From: Actinomycetota bacterium
GTDB lineage: Bacteria; Actinomycetota; Acidimicrobiia; Acidimicrobiales; RAAP-2
NCBI GenBank assembly: GCA_009701115.1
Contig: WLKR01000021.1
Coordinates: forward strand, 1 to 11,696
Direction: 5' to 3'
Length of the DNA stretch: 11,696 nt
The position numbers and the translations under genes are program-made. This document shows positions 1 to 6,728 of this stretch, one piece after another; the stretch's first letter is position 1, and every line of letters begins with the position of its first letter. The notes beneath the pieces are model-generated. The model saw only the letters and a list, made by a program, of their open reading frames with translations, did no database searches and was not told the origin of the DNA.

Positions 1-606
1 CTTGGTTTTGGATCGGTGGTCGTTATCGAGATTGGCGCCTCGTACGTCGTGGATCTCTTTGCGGGCGTCCAGTACGAAGCAGCGGTCACGCCACTTCGCA
101 TTCTCTGCCTGGCACTCTTGGCCAGTTTCATTTTTCCCTGCCTGACCGCACTTAGCGTCTCTCGTGGCATTCAGAGGAAACTCGTACGAGTCACCCTGGC
201 AATGCTGGTCATAAACGTCGTGGCTAACGCCGCTGTGATTCCCCGCTTTGGTATCAGCGGTTGTGCATGGGCCACAGTCAGTAGCGAGTTTGTTGGGGTT
301 GTAGCCATTTTGCTTGTCATCAATCGAGAACTGGACCTTCGCCCGCGTGATTACCTACGACCAATGCCCGCCTTGGCAGCGGGAATCGGGTCACTGGCAG
401 TTTTGTGGCCCATCAATCACTTCCGCCCCACGTCGTTGCTGGGATTTTGCGGAGACTTAGTGTTGGCCGGTTTGATCTTCCTAGTGATCCTCACCTTGCT
501 GGCCGGACTCCCCCAAACCATTCAGTCGCTCGTTGTTCGAGACCGCAACAGCCGTACATTGCGCTGGCTGGGCTTTCGTGACCCATGGGTCAACGTCAAG
601 CACTAA
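1..606 (+). CDS. Polysaccharide flippase-like membrane protein (Wzx/MATE type), C-terminal part
   Basis: The reading frame is open from base 1 ([10 protein letters not shown]...) with no start in view, so the 5' part lies outside the window. The visible 201 codons end in TAA at 604-606. They resemble the C-terminal half of oligosaccharide flippases of the polysaccharide-biosynthesis/MOP superfamily, which move lipid-linked sugars across the inner membrane. What can be seen is a run of hydrophobic segments separated by short basic loops ([19 protein letters not shown]), and the family-like pattern of a helix followed by [17 protein letters not shown]. The last membrane segment is followed by a short basic tail. 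Family-level assignment is fairly safe; the transported substrate cannot be told. Its stop codon interleaves with that of convergent thiG (4-bp overlap). A MurJ-like or other MOP member is the alternative. Confidence 0.75.
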   Translation, partial: LGFGSVVVIEIGASYVVDLFAGVQYEAAVTPLRILCLALLASFIFPCLTALSVSRGIQRKLVRVTLAMLVINVVANAAVIPRFGISGCAWATVSSEFVGVVAILLVINRELDLRPRDYLRPMPALAAGIGSLAVLWPINHFRPTSLLGFCGDLVLAGLIFLVILTLLAGLPQTIQSLVVRDRNSRTLRWLGFRDPWVNVKH

Positions 607-1376
607 CTGAGTTCTGGCATGCCCAAGGCTGGTGACGACGCTTCTGCAATTGTGCGCGGGGCTATCCGGCCGGCGTGATGCGCCGCAAAACCTGCTCGCA
701 CCCCATCGCGAATCGCGGCTGCCATGAGAGCTGGGTTGAGGGCACGATTTATTGCTGAAGCGGCCAGGACACCATCGCAACCAAGTTCCATCGCCAGCGC
801 GGCATCAGACGCAGTGCCGATGCCGGCATCAAGGAGCACGGGCACCGAAATTCGTTCACAAATGAGTGCGATCGCGTGGGGATTGAGCACTCCGAGCCCA
901 GAGCCGATGGGCGAGCCGAGTGGCATCACGGCGGCGCATCCTGCCTGCTCTAATCTCTCGGCCACAACTAGGTCGTCCGTGGTGTAGGCCCACACTTCAA
1001 AGCCGCGATCCACGAGGAGGTGGGCGGCGCGTACCGTCTCGATGGGGTCGGGCAACAACGTCACGTCATCACCGATGACTTCGAGCTTTACGGCATTGGT
1101 CTCGAACGCCTCCCTCGACATTTCGGCAATTTTCACGGCTTCTTCCGCAGTGAAGCATCCGGCCGTATTGGGCAAGAGGTCAAACGAGAGCTCTCGCAGC
1201 AGGTCGTAAATAGAGCCGTCCTGCTCGGGCGTAACCCTTCGCACCGCCACCGTGGCGACACTGGACTCGGATGCGACCAACGCGTCTCGAAGTTCGTCAA
1301 GGGTGCGCAATCCCCCAGTGCCCATAACCAGGCGCGAGGTCGAAGAAATGGAACCGACGTGGAGATGATTCGTCAC
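603..1376 (-). CDS. thiG: Thiazole synthase ThiG
   Basis: This cytoplasmic TIM-barrel enzyme forms the thiazole phosphate of thiamine from 1-deoxyxylulose 5-phosphate, dehydroglycine and the ThiS thiocarboxylate. The 257 aa match the usual length. Visible family motifs are MGTGG near residue 18, LPNTAGC (68-74), the Schiff-base lysine in VKLEVIGDD (K97), LPDPIET (108-114), [12 protein letters not shown] (149-160), [11 protein letters not shown] (183-193) and a C-terminal AGRI...EASSPA. The segment [11 protein letters not shown] replaces the N-containing version of many bacteria, but similar forms occur in actinobacterial ThiG. The start is GTG at 1374-1376, supported by a TACGAT hexamer 6 nt upstream and no Shine-Dalgarno sequence, which suggests a leaderless mRNA. 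Divergent thiD begins 46 nt away. ThiS, ThiO/ThiH and ThiE are not in the window. The stop (TAG) overlaps the flippase stop. Confidence 0.95.
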   Translation of the reverse strand: MTNHLHVGSISSTSRLVMGTGGLRTLDELRDALVASESSVATVAVRRVTPEQDGSIYDLLRELSFDLLPNTAGCFTAEEAVKIAEMSREAFETNAVKLEVIGDDVTLLPDPIETVRAAHLLVDRGFEVWAYTTDDLVVAERLEQAGCAAVMPLGSPIGSGLGVLNPHAIALICERISVPVLLDAGIGTASDAALAMELGCDGVLAASAINRALNPALMAAAIRDGVRAGFAAHHAGRIAPRTIAEASSPALGMPELS

Positions 1377-1388
1377 GTATGCATCGTA
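1376..1388 (-). promoter_or_regulatory. Candidate leaderless -10 element of thiG
   Basis: On the minus strand TACGAT (bases 1383-1388) lies exactly 6 nt before the GTG start of thiG, which places the expected transcription start on the start codon. No convincing -35 box is seen at 16-19 nt spacing. The same arrangement recurs at thiD, acuI and the DUF151 gene. Confidence 0.5.
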
Positions 1389-1410
1389 CCTAGAGCCACG
1401 CCTCTGCCTT

Positions 1411-1423
1411 TAGGGTGGGCATG
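1411..1423 (+). promoter_or_regulatory. Candidate leaderless -10 element of thiD
   Basis: TAGGGT (1411-1416) is followed by 6 nt and the GTG start at 1423. The G-rich stretch AGGGTGGG could also be read as a weak ribosome-binding site, so the two readings compete. No clear -35 box is seen. The element faces the thiG -10 about 22 nt away, so the two promoters would exclude or influence each other. Confidence 0.5.
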
Positions 1424-2244
1424 TGCAACCACGAGTAGTCATGACGATTGCCGGGTCAGACTCCGGAGGCGGAGCGGGCATTCAGGCCGACCTGCGTACC
1501 TTCGCCGCGCTGGGCGTACATGGAACTTCCGCTATTACTGCGATCACCGCCCAAAATACCGTTGGGGTCTCGGCGGTGTGTGCCCTCGAAGCTGAAATGG
1601 TCGCCGCCCAAGTAGATGCGGTCACGACAGATATGCGGGTTAGCGCCGTCAAGACCGGAATGTTGGCCCGGCCTAAGACCATCTTGAAGGTGGCCGAACT
1701 CGCTCGGGATGGCCAGCTCCCCAACTTGGTCGTTGACCCGGTGTTGGTGAGCAGCACGGGCCACGCCCTCATGGAACAAGGCGGCGTAGAGGCCTATCGC
1801 GAAGCGTTGCTGGCATACGCGCTCATCACCACTCCCAACCTCCTCGAGGCGGCCGTCCTGGTTGGTGTGGACGTGCGGGAGATCGACACGATTGACGCCA
1901 TGCGGCAGCTAGCGCAAGCAATCTTGAAGTTCGGACCCTCGTACGTAGTTGTGAAGGGTGGCCACTTCGCCGAAGGCGCTATCACCGAAGGGCTCGCCCC
2001 CGATCTGCTCGTTTCGGCCGAAGGCGAGTTGCTGCTCGACGCCGAACGGGTAATTACGCGTAATGATCACGGCACCGGCTGCTCTATGGCCGCCGCCATT
2101 GCCGCCGGACTGGGCCTCGACTTAGAGGTCACCACAGCGGTCCAGGAGGCTAAGGCCTTCGTGCTACGAGGACTCCGAGGCGGGGCCGAGTGGAATCTCG
2201 GGGCCGGACACGGACCGATTGATCACATGGGATGGAATTCATGA
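1423..2244 (+). CDS. thiD: Hydroxymethylpyrimidine/phosphomethylpyrimidine kinase ThiD
   Basis: ThiD phosphorylates 4-amino-5-hydroxymethyl-2-methylpyrimidine and then its monophosphate, giving HMP-PP for joining with the thiazole unit. The 273 aa carry the full ribokinase-fold signature: TIAGSDSGGGAGIQADL (8-24), AQNTVGV (43-49), VKTGML (76-81), DPVLVSSTGHAL (105-116), TPNLLEA (137-143), VKGGH (177-181) and DHGTGC (215-220), with the C220 thiol conserved in ThiD enzymes. The C-terminal GAGHGPIDH is also typical. No ThiE or TenA domain is fused. I keep the GTG at 1423 because a TAnnnT element sits 6 nt upstream; ATG at 1441 would still leave the first kinase motif whole. The TGA stop overlaps the ATG of the next gene (ATGA, 2241-2244), so the downstream membrane protein is probably translated together with ThiD. 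Confidence 0.96.
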   Translation: MQPRVVMTIAGSDSGGGAGIQADLRTFAALGVHGTSAITAITAQNTVGVSAVCALEAEMVAAQVDAVTTDMRVSAVKTGMLARPKTILKVAELARDGQLPNLVVDPVLVSSTGHALMEQGGVEAYREALLAYALITTPNLLEAAVLVGVDVREIDTIDAMRQLAQAILKFGPSYVVVKGGHFAEGAITEGLAPDLLVSAEGELLLDAERVITRNDHGTGCSMAAAIAAGLGLDLEVTTAVQEAKAFVLRGLRGGAEWNLGAGHGPIDHMGWNS

Positions 2245-2804
2245 GCGAAACACCTCAGCCACCATTGACGACCACGACCAGTTTGAAACCAGCGGCGGTC
2301 GTCCTGGGCATTGCCGCGTTCGTACTGGTCTTTTTCACCACCATCAATATCGTGGCGAATCCCACTGTGAACTCAACTACCACGATTCCTATCGTGGTTG
2401 GCGCCCTGCCAATCGACACCAAATCCAACCTCTTGCTCGAGTGTCAACTTCCTGAGAATCCTCCATCGGACATCAGCAATTCGCTACTCATTCCAACCTT
2501 GAGTTCTGCCGAATCGCCAATTAAGTGGCGGGGTAAAGGTCCTGGCGGCTACGACTGTGCCCGTGACATTTTGACTGCGGCACCATCTAGCGAACTACTC
2601 AGTTTCTACAAGAGCCACCTGGAATCTCGTGGGTGGAAATTATTCAGCCAAGGCGACACGTACAAATCAAAACAGCCGCAGATGCTCTTTCAAAAGGCTG
2701 GCTCTGACACGTTCTATTGGATCTTGGGAGTCTCAGTAAATACCAGCACTGCAAACTCAACTGTATTTACCTTTCGTCTCTACCAAGGCGCAAGCCTGAT
2801 CTAG
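2241..2804 (+). CDS. Single-pass membrane protein of unknown function
   Basis: I do not recognise this 187-aa protein. It starts with a short Pro/Thr-rich segment, then one hydrophobic helix at about 18-39, a Thr-rich linker, and a domain of about 140 residues, probably outside the membrane. That domain has two cysteines (C68, C106), a central LLSFYKSHLESRGWKL segment (119-134) and a C-terminal pattern rich in aromatic and beta-forming residues that ends FTFRLYQGASLI. The ATG at 2241 is preferred over the in-frame ATG at 2232, because it makes the ATGA overlap with thiD and has GGGATGG at a suitable distance. By eye it has fewer G/C-rich codons than thiD. Coupling to thiD may reflect compactness rather than a thiamine role. 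The TAG stop interleaves with that of the convergent peptidase. Confidence 0.75.
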   Translation: MSETPQPPLTTTTSLKPAAVVLGIAAFVLVFFTTINIVANPTVNSTTTIPIVVGALPIDTKSNLLLECQLPENPPSDISNSLLIPTLSSAESPIKWRGKGPGGYDCARDILTAAPSSELLSFYKSHLESRGWKLFSQGDTYKSKQPQMLFQKAGSDTFYWILGVSVNTSTANSTVFTFRLYQGASLI

Positions 2805-4642
2805 CCCCGCAAGAAGTTGTGCTCGGCCGCCAATACTTGAGACTGGACGTCCAAACCGCGATAGCCGTGACCTTCGCCTTCGAATTCCAGGTAGGTCACG
2901 TCAACCCCAGCGCCTCGAAGCCTTGTGACGTAGTCGCGCACCAGCTGCACGGGGATCACCCTGTCGTCGATTCCGTGAGTGATCAAAACACGTCGAGGAA
3001 AGTCAGTTCGATAGTGCGGAGAGACTGCATCGAACTGACTGGCACTTTCCGGGAGGGTTCCGATTAGATCCTCTAGGTAGCGACCTTCTACTTCGTGGGT
3101 GGCATGATTTAGCCGCTGAGCATCAGTCACGGGATAGTGCGCAATAGCCCCCGCGAAAATCTGATCTTCAGCCGCTAGAAGTGCGGTTAGCCCTCCCGAG
3201 CTACCGCCACGCACAAAGACACGACTCGCATCCACCTCGCCTCTCCCAATCAAGAATCGGGCAACATCACGAATGTCATCAACGTCGTACTCACCGTAAT
3301 GACCATTCAAACTGCGCCTATAGGGAGCCCCGTAACCAACGCTCCCGCGATAGTCAACGCTCGCGAAGGCGAACCCGGACTGAACGAAGAACTGCGTAGT
3401 GGTTCGAAGGCCGCGCTTGGCATAGGCCGTGGGACCACCGTGAATATCGATAATCAGCCCCGGTCGATCTTCAGTCGGGGCGACAAAGCTGGGATTGGTC
3501 GGCTCGTAGTACACGAAGGGAACGCCCGAGTCTGTACTTCGGAGTTCGCTGAGACTGACTTCATCAGCGTCCATCTCATTTGGGTTCGGTGGCGATACAC
3601 GCTGCCAACTCTTCCCTTTAACGCGATAGCGCCAAAGTGAAGACCCCACACATTGATCAGAGCCAGTGACCCACAACGACTTGTCTCCCCCAGCGACCTC
3701 TTGTATGCCAACGGGTGACGAGTCGACGAGTTCTACCGACCCGTCTTTTCTCCAGAGGTAAATAGATGTTGTCGATGACCGGACGGTGACGTGAGCCGTA
3801 CTTTTGCCGAGACCCGCAGTCCATGTCCATCCAAAAAACCAGTCGCTCAGACTCTCCCCTCCAACGGCTGAGGCCACTGCAATCTCTCCACCATGCGAGC
3901 GGGTGGGGCGGAAGTGTTCCTCTTGTTCATACTGAAAAAAGAGGTCACCATGGATCCACACTGGATTCATGGCTGCGTGGTGCACGGAACCGGCGAGCAC
4001 ATTTGCCGAAAGATACGTGTAGGCCCGGTTAGCGGTCCAGACCTGAGCTGTTTCCCACGGCATGGTGCCTGAGGGCCACGCGTGCCAAGCCACGCGGCCG
4101 GTTGCGACGTCAACACTCAATCCGCCAATGAAGTCTGCAGTTCGCCATACTGTTCGAGCTTGGCCGCGCTCTACGTCGACCACGATGATGGCCCGGCCGT
4201 CCTCTGGTCCAAAGTCAGCCACGTACGCAAACTCACGCTTAGACCAACGAACTAGAAAGCCTTGCTGGCGACCTTCCACGGGAAAGGAACGGATGGCGAG
4301 GCCGGAGTCGTCGTACATCTGGATGACTCCCCGCGACGGCACTAGACACAACGCCCGGTGCGACCCGAAGGGGGTCCAAGCCGGAGCACCGTATCCATAC
4401 AGGGCGCTGCCAACTTTTTCACTGGAGGCACTAATCGCACTCCACTCCCCCTGACGGAAACGCCAGAGCTGGGCGGAGCCGGAGTCTCCAGTGTTTCGCA
4501 GGAGGCCAACCCCTTTGCCCCAGGCCCGAACCGCCGTGAACGTTGGCGTCGCCACCGAGGCTTGGGTCGGAGTGAATGGTGGCAACCAATCGATAAACGG
4601 TCTCTCCTCCACGAGTTGATTGTACCGAGCCTCTAACCTCAC
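2801..4642 (-). CDS. S9-family (prolyl oligopeptidase-type) serine peptidase
   Basis: This 613-aa protein looks like a dipeptidyl/acylaminoacyl peptidase of the S9 family. Residues 1 to about 370 form a low-identity region with repeated beta-strand patterns, consistent with the gating beta-propeller. The alpha/beta-hydrolase domain follows: HGGPT (401-405, oxyanion region), VDYRGSVGYG (429-438), the nucleophile elbow GGSSGG with S481, the acid in HGIDDRV (D559 by DxxV spacing) and H592 in GEGHGYR. All triad residues are present, so activity is expected. I see no signal peptide, so it is probably cytoplasmic. Peptide specificity cannot be told. The GTG start at 4640-4642 is 3 nt from the start of divergent acuI, so its promoter would lie inside acuI; a TATCGAT about 30 nt upstream and a weak GAAGG are candidates. 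An in-frame GTG at codon 11 is another possible start. Confidence 0.9.
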   Translation of the reverse strand: MRLEARYNQLVEERPFIDWLPPFTPTQASVATPTFTAVRAWGKGVGLLRNTGDSGSAQLWRFRQGEWSAISASSEKVGSALYGYGAPAWTPFGSHRALCLVPSRGVIQMYDDSGLAIRSFPVEGRQQGFLVRWSKREFAYVADFGPEDGRAIIVVDVERGQARTVWRTADFIGGLSVDVATGRVAWHAWPSGTMPWETAQVWTANRAYTYLSANVLAGSVHHAAMNPVWIHGDLFFQYEQEEHFRPTRSHGGEIAVASAVGGESLSDWFFGWTWTAGLGKSTAHVTVRSSTTSIYLWRKDGSVELVDSSPVGIQEVAGGDKSLWVTGSDQCVGSSLWRYRVKGKSWQRVSPPNPNEMDADEVSLSELRSTDSGVPFVYYEPTNPSFVAPTEDRPGLIIDIHGGPTAYAKRGLRTTTQFFVQSGFAFASVDYRGSVGYGAPYRRSLNGHYGEYDVDDIRDVARFLIGRGEVDASRVFVRGGSSGGLTALLAAEDQIFAGAIAHYPVTDAQRLNHATHEVEGRYLEDLIGTLPESASQFDAVSPHYRTDFPRRVLITHGIDDRVIPVQLVRDYVTRLRGAGVDVTYLEFEGEGHGYRGLDVQSQVLAAEHNFLRG

Positions 4643-4646
4643 ACTG
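4634..4646 (+). promoter_or_regulatory. Candidate leaderless -10 element of acuI
   Basis: TAACCT (4634-4639) lies exactly 6 nt before the GTG at 4646. It is inside the first codons of the divergent peptidase gene. No Shine-Dalgarno sequence precedes the GTG. TTGATT at 4616-4621 is only 12 nt upstream, too close for a normal -35. Confidence 0.5.
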
Positions 4647-5629
4647 TGCGAGCCTTCGTGATCTCCGCTATCGATAACCAGGTAACAACATCGATTCGAA
4701 CCGACCTGCCCACCCCTGAGGCCGACGACGTAACCGTGGCCGTTGAGTGGAGCGGCATTAACTACAAAGACGCCATGGTGATTGATCCCAAGAGTCGAGT
4801 CCGTCGCTCCTCAACACTCATTGGCGGGGTCGATGCCGCGGGCACGGTCGTGGCATCCAAGGTTTCGGGCATATACCCTGGCGATCGCGTAGTGATTCAC
4901 GGTGGGGACATTGGGGTTGGTCGAGATGGCGGGTTTTGCGAATTCATTAGCGTCCCGAGTCGTTTCGTTAACGTCCTACCTGATTCCCTCTCGACACGCG
5001 ACGCCATGGTCGTTGGAACGGCTGGCTATACGGCATTTGCGAGCCTGATCGCCCTTGAACAGCGAGGCCTCACACCTAGCGATGGCGAGGTTCTCGTGAC
5101 GGGTGCAACGGGCGGCGTCGGTGCTTGGTCGGTAGCGGCCTTATCTGCCGCGGGCTATTCGGTCGTCGGCTCCACGGGCTCGAGTGACGCACAGCAGTGG
5201 CTTGTCGAAATGGGGGCCGTGCGCTGCATTGGGCGACACGACATTGGCGACAAACCCGATCGAGTCCTGGGTAGTGAACTCTGGGCCGGAGCCATCGATT
5301 GTGTCGGTGGAGACACGCTGCATCAAGTGCTACGGACTCTTCGATACGGGGCTGGTGTGGCCGCGAGCGGTCTCGTGGCCAGTGCAGATCTGACGACCAA
5401 CGTCTATCCCTTCATTACCCGCAATGTGGCCCTCCTCGGCATCGACGCCGTCAACGCGTCCCACGAGACTCGCACGAGTGTTTGGGATCTGGTGGCCAAC
5501 ACAATGCTGACGAGAGACTTCGAGCCTCTTATCGACTCTGTCGTTACCCTCGAGGAGATTGATGGGGCGCTCGCCCAAATCGCCCAAGGTCAAACTCGGG
5601 GGAGAATTTTGGTTGATACTCGCAGTTAG
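4646..5629 (+). CDS. acuI: YhdH/AcuI-family NADPH-dependent reductase (acrylyl-CoA reductase-like)
   Basis: This 327-aa zinc-independent medium-chain dehydrogenase/reductase is of the YhdH/YhfP type. Family members, such as AcuI, reduce acrylyl-CoA to propionyl-CoA with NADPH, and some act on quinones. Motifs shared with E. coli YhdH from memory are EWSGINYKDAM (34-44), the GGVDAAGTV segment (60-68), GTAGYTA (124-130), the cofactor loop VTGATGGVG (151-159), LWAGAIDCVGG, and late MPFIxRNVxLxGxDxV-like (VYPFITRNVALLGIDAV) and QGxTxGRxLV-like patterns. No structural zinc cysteine cluster is seen. The real substrate here is uncertain. The GTG start at 4646 gives the normal MRAFVIS N-terminus and sits behind a leaderless-type -10. 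The TAG stop interleaves with the TAA of the convergent DUF4232-like gene. A general NADPH:quinone reductase is the main alternative. Confidence 0.87.
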   Translation: MRAFVISAIDNQVTTSIRTDLPTPEADDVTVAVEWSGINYKDAMVIDPKSRVRRSSTLIGGVDAAGTVVASKVSGIYPGDRVVIHGGDIGVGRDGGFCEFISVPSRFVNVLPDSLSTRDAMVVGTAGYTAFASLIALEQRGLTPSDGEVLVTGATGGVGAWSVAALSAAGYSVVGSTGSSDAQQWLVEMGAVRCIGRHDIGDKPDRVLGSELWAGAIDCVGGDTLHQVLRTLRYGAGVAASGLVASADLTTNVYPFITRNVALLGIDAVNASHETRTSVWDLVANTMLTRDFEPLIDSVVTLEEIDGALAQIAQGQTRGRILVDTRS

Positions 5630-6168
5630 CGAAATACTGGTGAGACGAAGGCACTCGGACCGCTGCACTGCGACACTAGGTAGGTAGCCGCTACGGGAAG
5701 CTCTTGGCGATTAGCACCACGTAGCCAGCTCACCGTTACCGAGGTTGCCACATCGCAGCCAGAACGGTTTGAAAACGAGATAGCCACCGAAGCACTCTCC
5801 TGGGCATCCAACGTGACGCCTTCGGGAGATTTTGAAATCGCACCACCGTCGGGCGTCGTCAATTCTGACAGCACCGGTATGCGCGTGAACTGGTCGGCGG
5901 TTGCAGATATGTCGGTTCCCATCACCACATCAAGCCAGGTGGGCAGGGTGCACGTCTCTTGAGTGTTAGTGAAGGTGATCCATGCGTGTGCCGTACCGGC
6001 GCCGGCCGTGCCATCCACCCACGCGCTCTGCAACTGCGTCGCCGAACAGGCCGAAACCGCCGGCAGGCTCGTCGTGGTGCTGACTGCTCGAAACAGGTCG
6101 CCTCGGGCTACTACGAAGACCAATGCGAGTACCAAGAGCATGGTGAGCGTTCGGAGGAGGCGTCTCAC
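5626..6168 (-). CDS. Secreted or membrane-anchored DUF4232-like protein
   Basis: The 180 aa start with a basic N-terminus (MRRLLRT) and a hydrophobic segment at about 7-22, which suggests export or an N-terminal anchor. There is no lipobox cysteine. The rest is a beta-rich domain with four cysteines, C41, C73, C138 and C168. Their spacing, and the ITFTNTQETCTLPTW segment with a late NRSGCD, resemble DUF4232, a domain of exported actinobacterial proteins of unknown function; two disulfides are likely. This assignment is by pattern only. The GTG start overlaps the TGA stop of the DUF151 gene (GTGA, 6165-6168) and is preceded by GAAGG at 6 nt, so it is translated from the DUF151 transcript. No biochemical link to a nuclease is known to me. 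Confidence 0.75.
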   Translation of the reverse strand: MRRLLRTLTMLLVLALVFVVARGDLFRAVSTTTSLPAVSACSATQLQSAWVDGTAGAGTAHAWITFTNTQETCTLPTWLDVVMGTDISATADQFTRIPVLSELTTPDGGAISKSPEGVTLDAQESASVAISFSNRSGCDVATSVTVSWLRGANRQELPVAATYLVSQCSGPSAFVSPVFR

Positions 6169-6686
6169 GATGCGCCTTCACTTTTTCCGAAACCGTCAAG
6201 GAATTCGTGGAGCTCAGCAACGAGATCTTCCTCTTCTACTTCCAGCTCACCACCGAGAAACTCCTCGTCTTCTTCTTCGTCATCGGCTTCAAAGACCTGC
6301 GCCTCGGCGTCCATCAGTTCATCATTCACCAAAATCGGAGCTCCGACACGCAGCGCCAGGGCTACAGCATCACTAGGGCGCGCCGAGATGGTCAGCTCTG
6401 CGCCGTTAACCAGTAGGCGCAGGGCGGCGTAGTACGTACTGCCGACCAGGTTTTGAATTTCGACATTGAAGACTTTGCCACCGAGGGCCGTGATGATCTC
6501 GCCCATCAGATCATGCGACATCGGACGAGGCGTCTCAATCTCTTGGAGGGCGTAGGCAATTGCGGCCGCCTCGGGCTGGCCGATGAAGATGGGCAGGATT
6601 CGATTACCGTGCACCTCTTCGAGAAGGAGGATCGGTGTAGCGGACGCTACGTCCACGCTCACTGTCCGAAGAATGACTTCCACCAT
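6165..6686 (-). CDS. Bifunctional nuclease family (DUF151) protein, Rv1829-like
   Basis: The 173 aa match the BFN/DUF151 family, members of which have been reported to act as nucleases. Visible motifs are LPIFIGQPEAAAIA (31-44), RPMSHDL (54-60), and SARPSDAVALALR (101-113), followed by a variable C-terminal part. That part holds an acidic stretch (about 133-154, mostly D/E around FLGGEL) and an amphipathic ending LHEFLDGF. Mycobacterial Rv1829 also follows a MerR gene and ends in an acidic segment, which supports orthology. The ATG at 6684-6686 gives the usual MVEV start, and TAGTCT lies 6 nt upstream, so the gene may have its own leaderless promoter despite following merR by only 42 nt. The role in the cell is not established. 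Confidence 0.9.
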   Translation of the reverse strand: MVEVILRTVSVDVASATPILLLEEVHGNRILPIFIGQPEAAAIAYALQEIETPRPMSHDLMGEIITALGGKVFNVEIQNLVGSTYYAALRLLVNGAELTISARPSDAVALALRVGAPILVNDELMDAEAQVFEADDEEEDEEFLGGELEVEEEDLVAELHEFLDGFGKSEGAS

Positions 6687-6698
6687 AGAAAGAGACTA
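6686..6698 (-). promoter_or_regulatory. Candidate leaderless -10 element of the DUF151 gene
   Basis: On the minus strand TAGTCT (6693-6698) precedes the ATG by exactly 6 nt, and no Shine-Dalgarno sequence is present (the spacer is CTTTCT). It gives the DUF151 and DUF4232-like genes a possible promoter separate from the korA-to-merR run. No good -35 box is seen. Confidence 0.5.
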
Positions 6699-6711
6699 GA
6701 CCCGCTCTAGT
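6695..6711. promoter_or_regulatory. 17-bp dyad, candidate operator between merR and the DUF151 gene
   Basis: ACTAGA-N5-TCTAGT (spacer CCCGC on the plus strand) is a perfect 6-bp inverted repeat. Its right half on the minus strand overlaps the TAGTCT -10 candidate, and it sits just after the merR stop codon. It lacks a T tract and the stem is A/T-containing and short, so a terminator is less likely than a protein-binding site. The neighbouring MerR-type protein is the obvious candidate binder, but this is inference. Confidence 0.4.
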
Positions 6712-6728
6712 TAGCGCGAACGCCAGTG

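Noticed and set aside
1377..1422. TPP riboswitch between thiG and thiD
   Set aside because: 46 nt is too short, and the conserved CTGAGA and ACCTGATC-like motifs are absent on both strands.
1020..1595. Long plus-strand open frame antisense to thiG and reaching into thiD
   Set aside because: It lies across two well-supported genes, its translation has no recognisable motif, and it is rich in Arg/Gly as expected of an antisense frame of GC-rich genes.
2232..2240. ATG at 2232 as start of the thiD-coupled membrane protein
   Set aside because: It has no ribosome-binding site at a useful distance, while ATG at 2241 forms the ATGA overlap and follows GGGATGG.
2786..2797. AGGC-GCAA-GCCT hairpin just before the convergent stops, as a terminator
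   Set aside because: The stem is only 4 bp and no T tract follows in either direction; it lies in coding sequence.
5620..5632. TCGC-N5-GCGA dyad across the acuI/DUF4232-like stop codons, as a bidirectional terminator
   Set aside because: A 4-bp stem without T tracts is too weak, and such short dyads are frequent by chance.
5959..6432. Plus-strand open frame with long serine runs
   Set aside because: The serine runs mirror the acidic GAA/GAG codons of the DUF151 tail on the other strand; both strands of this stretch are already explained by real genes.
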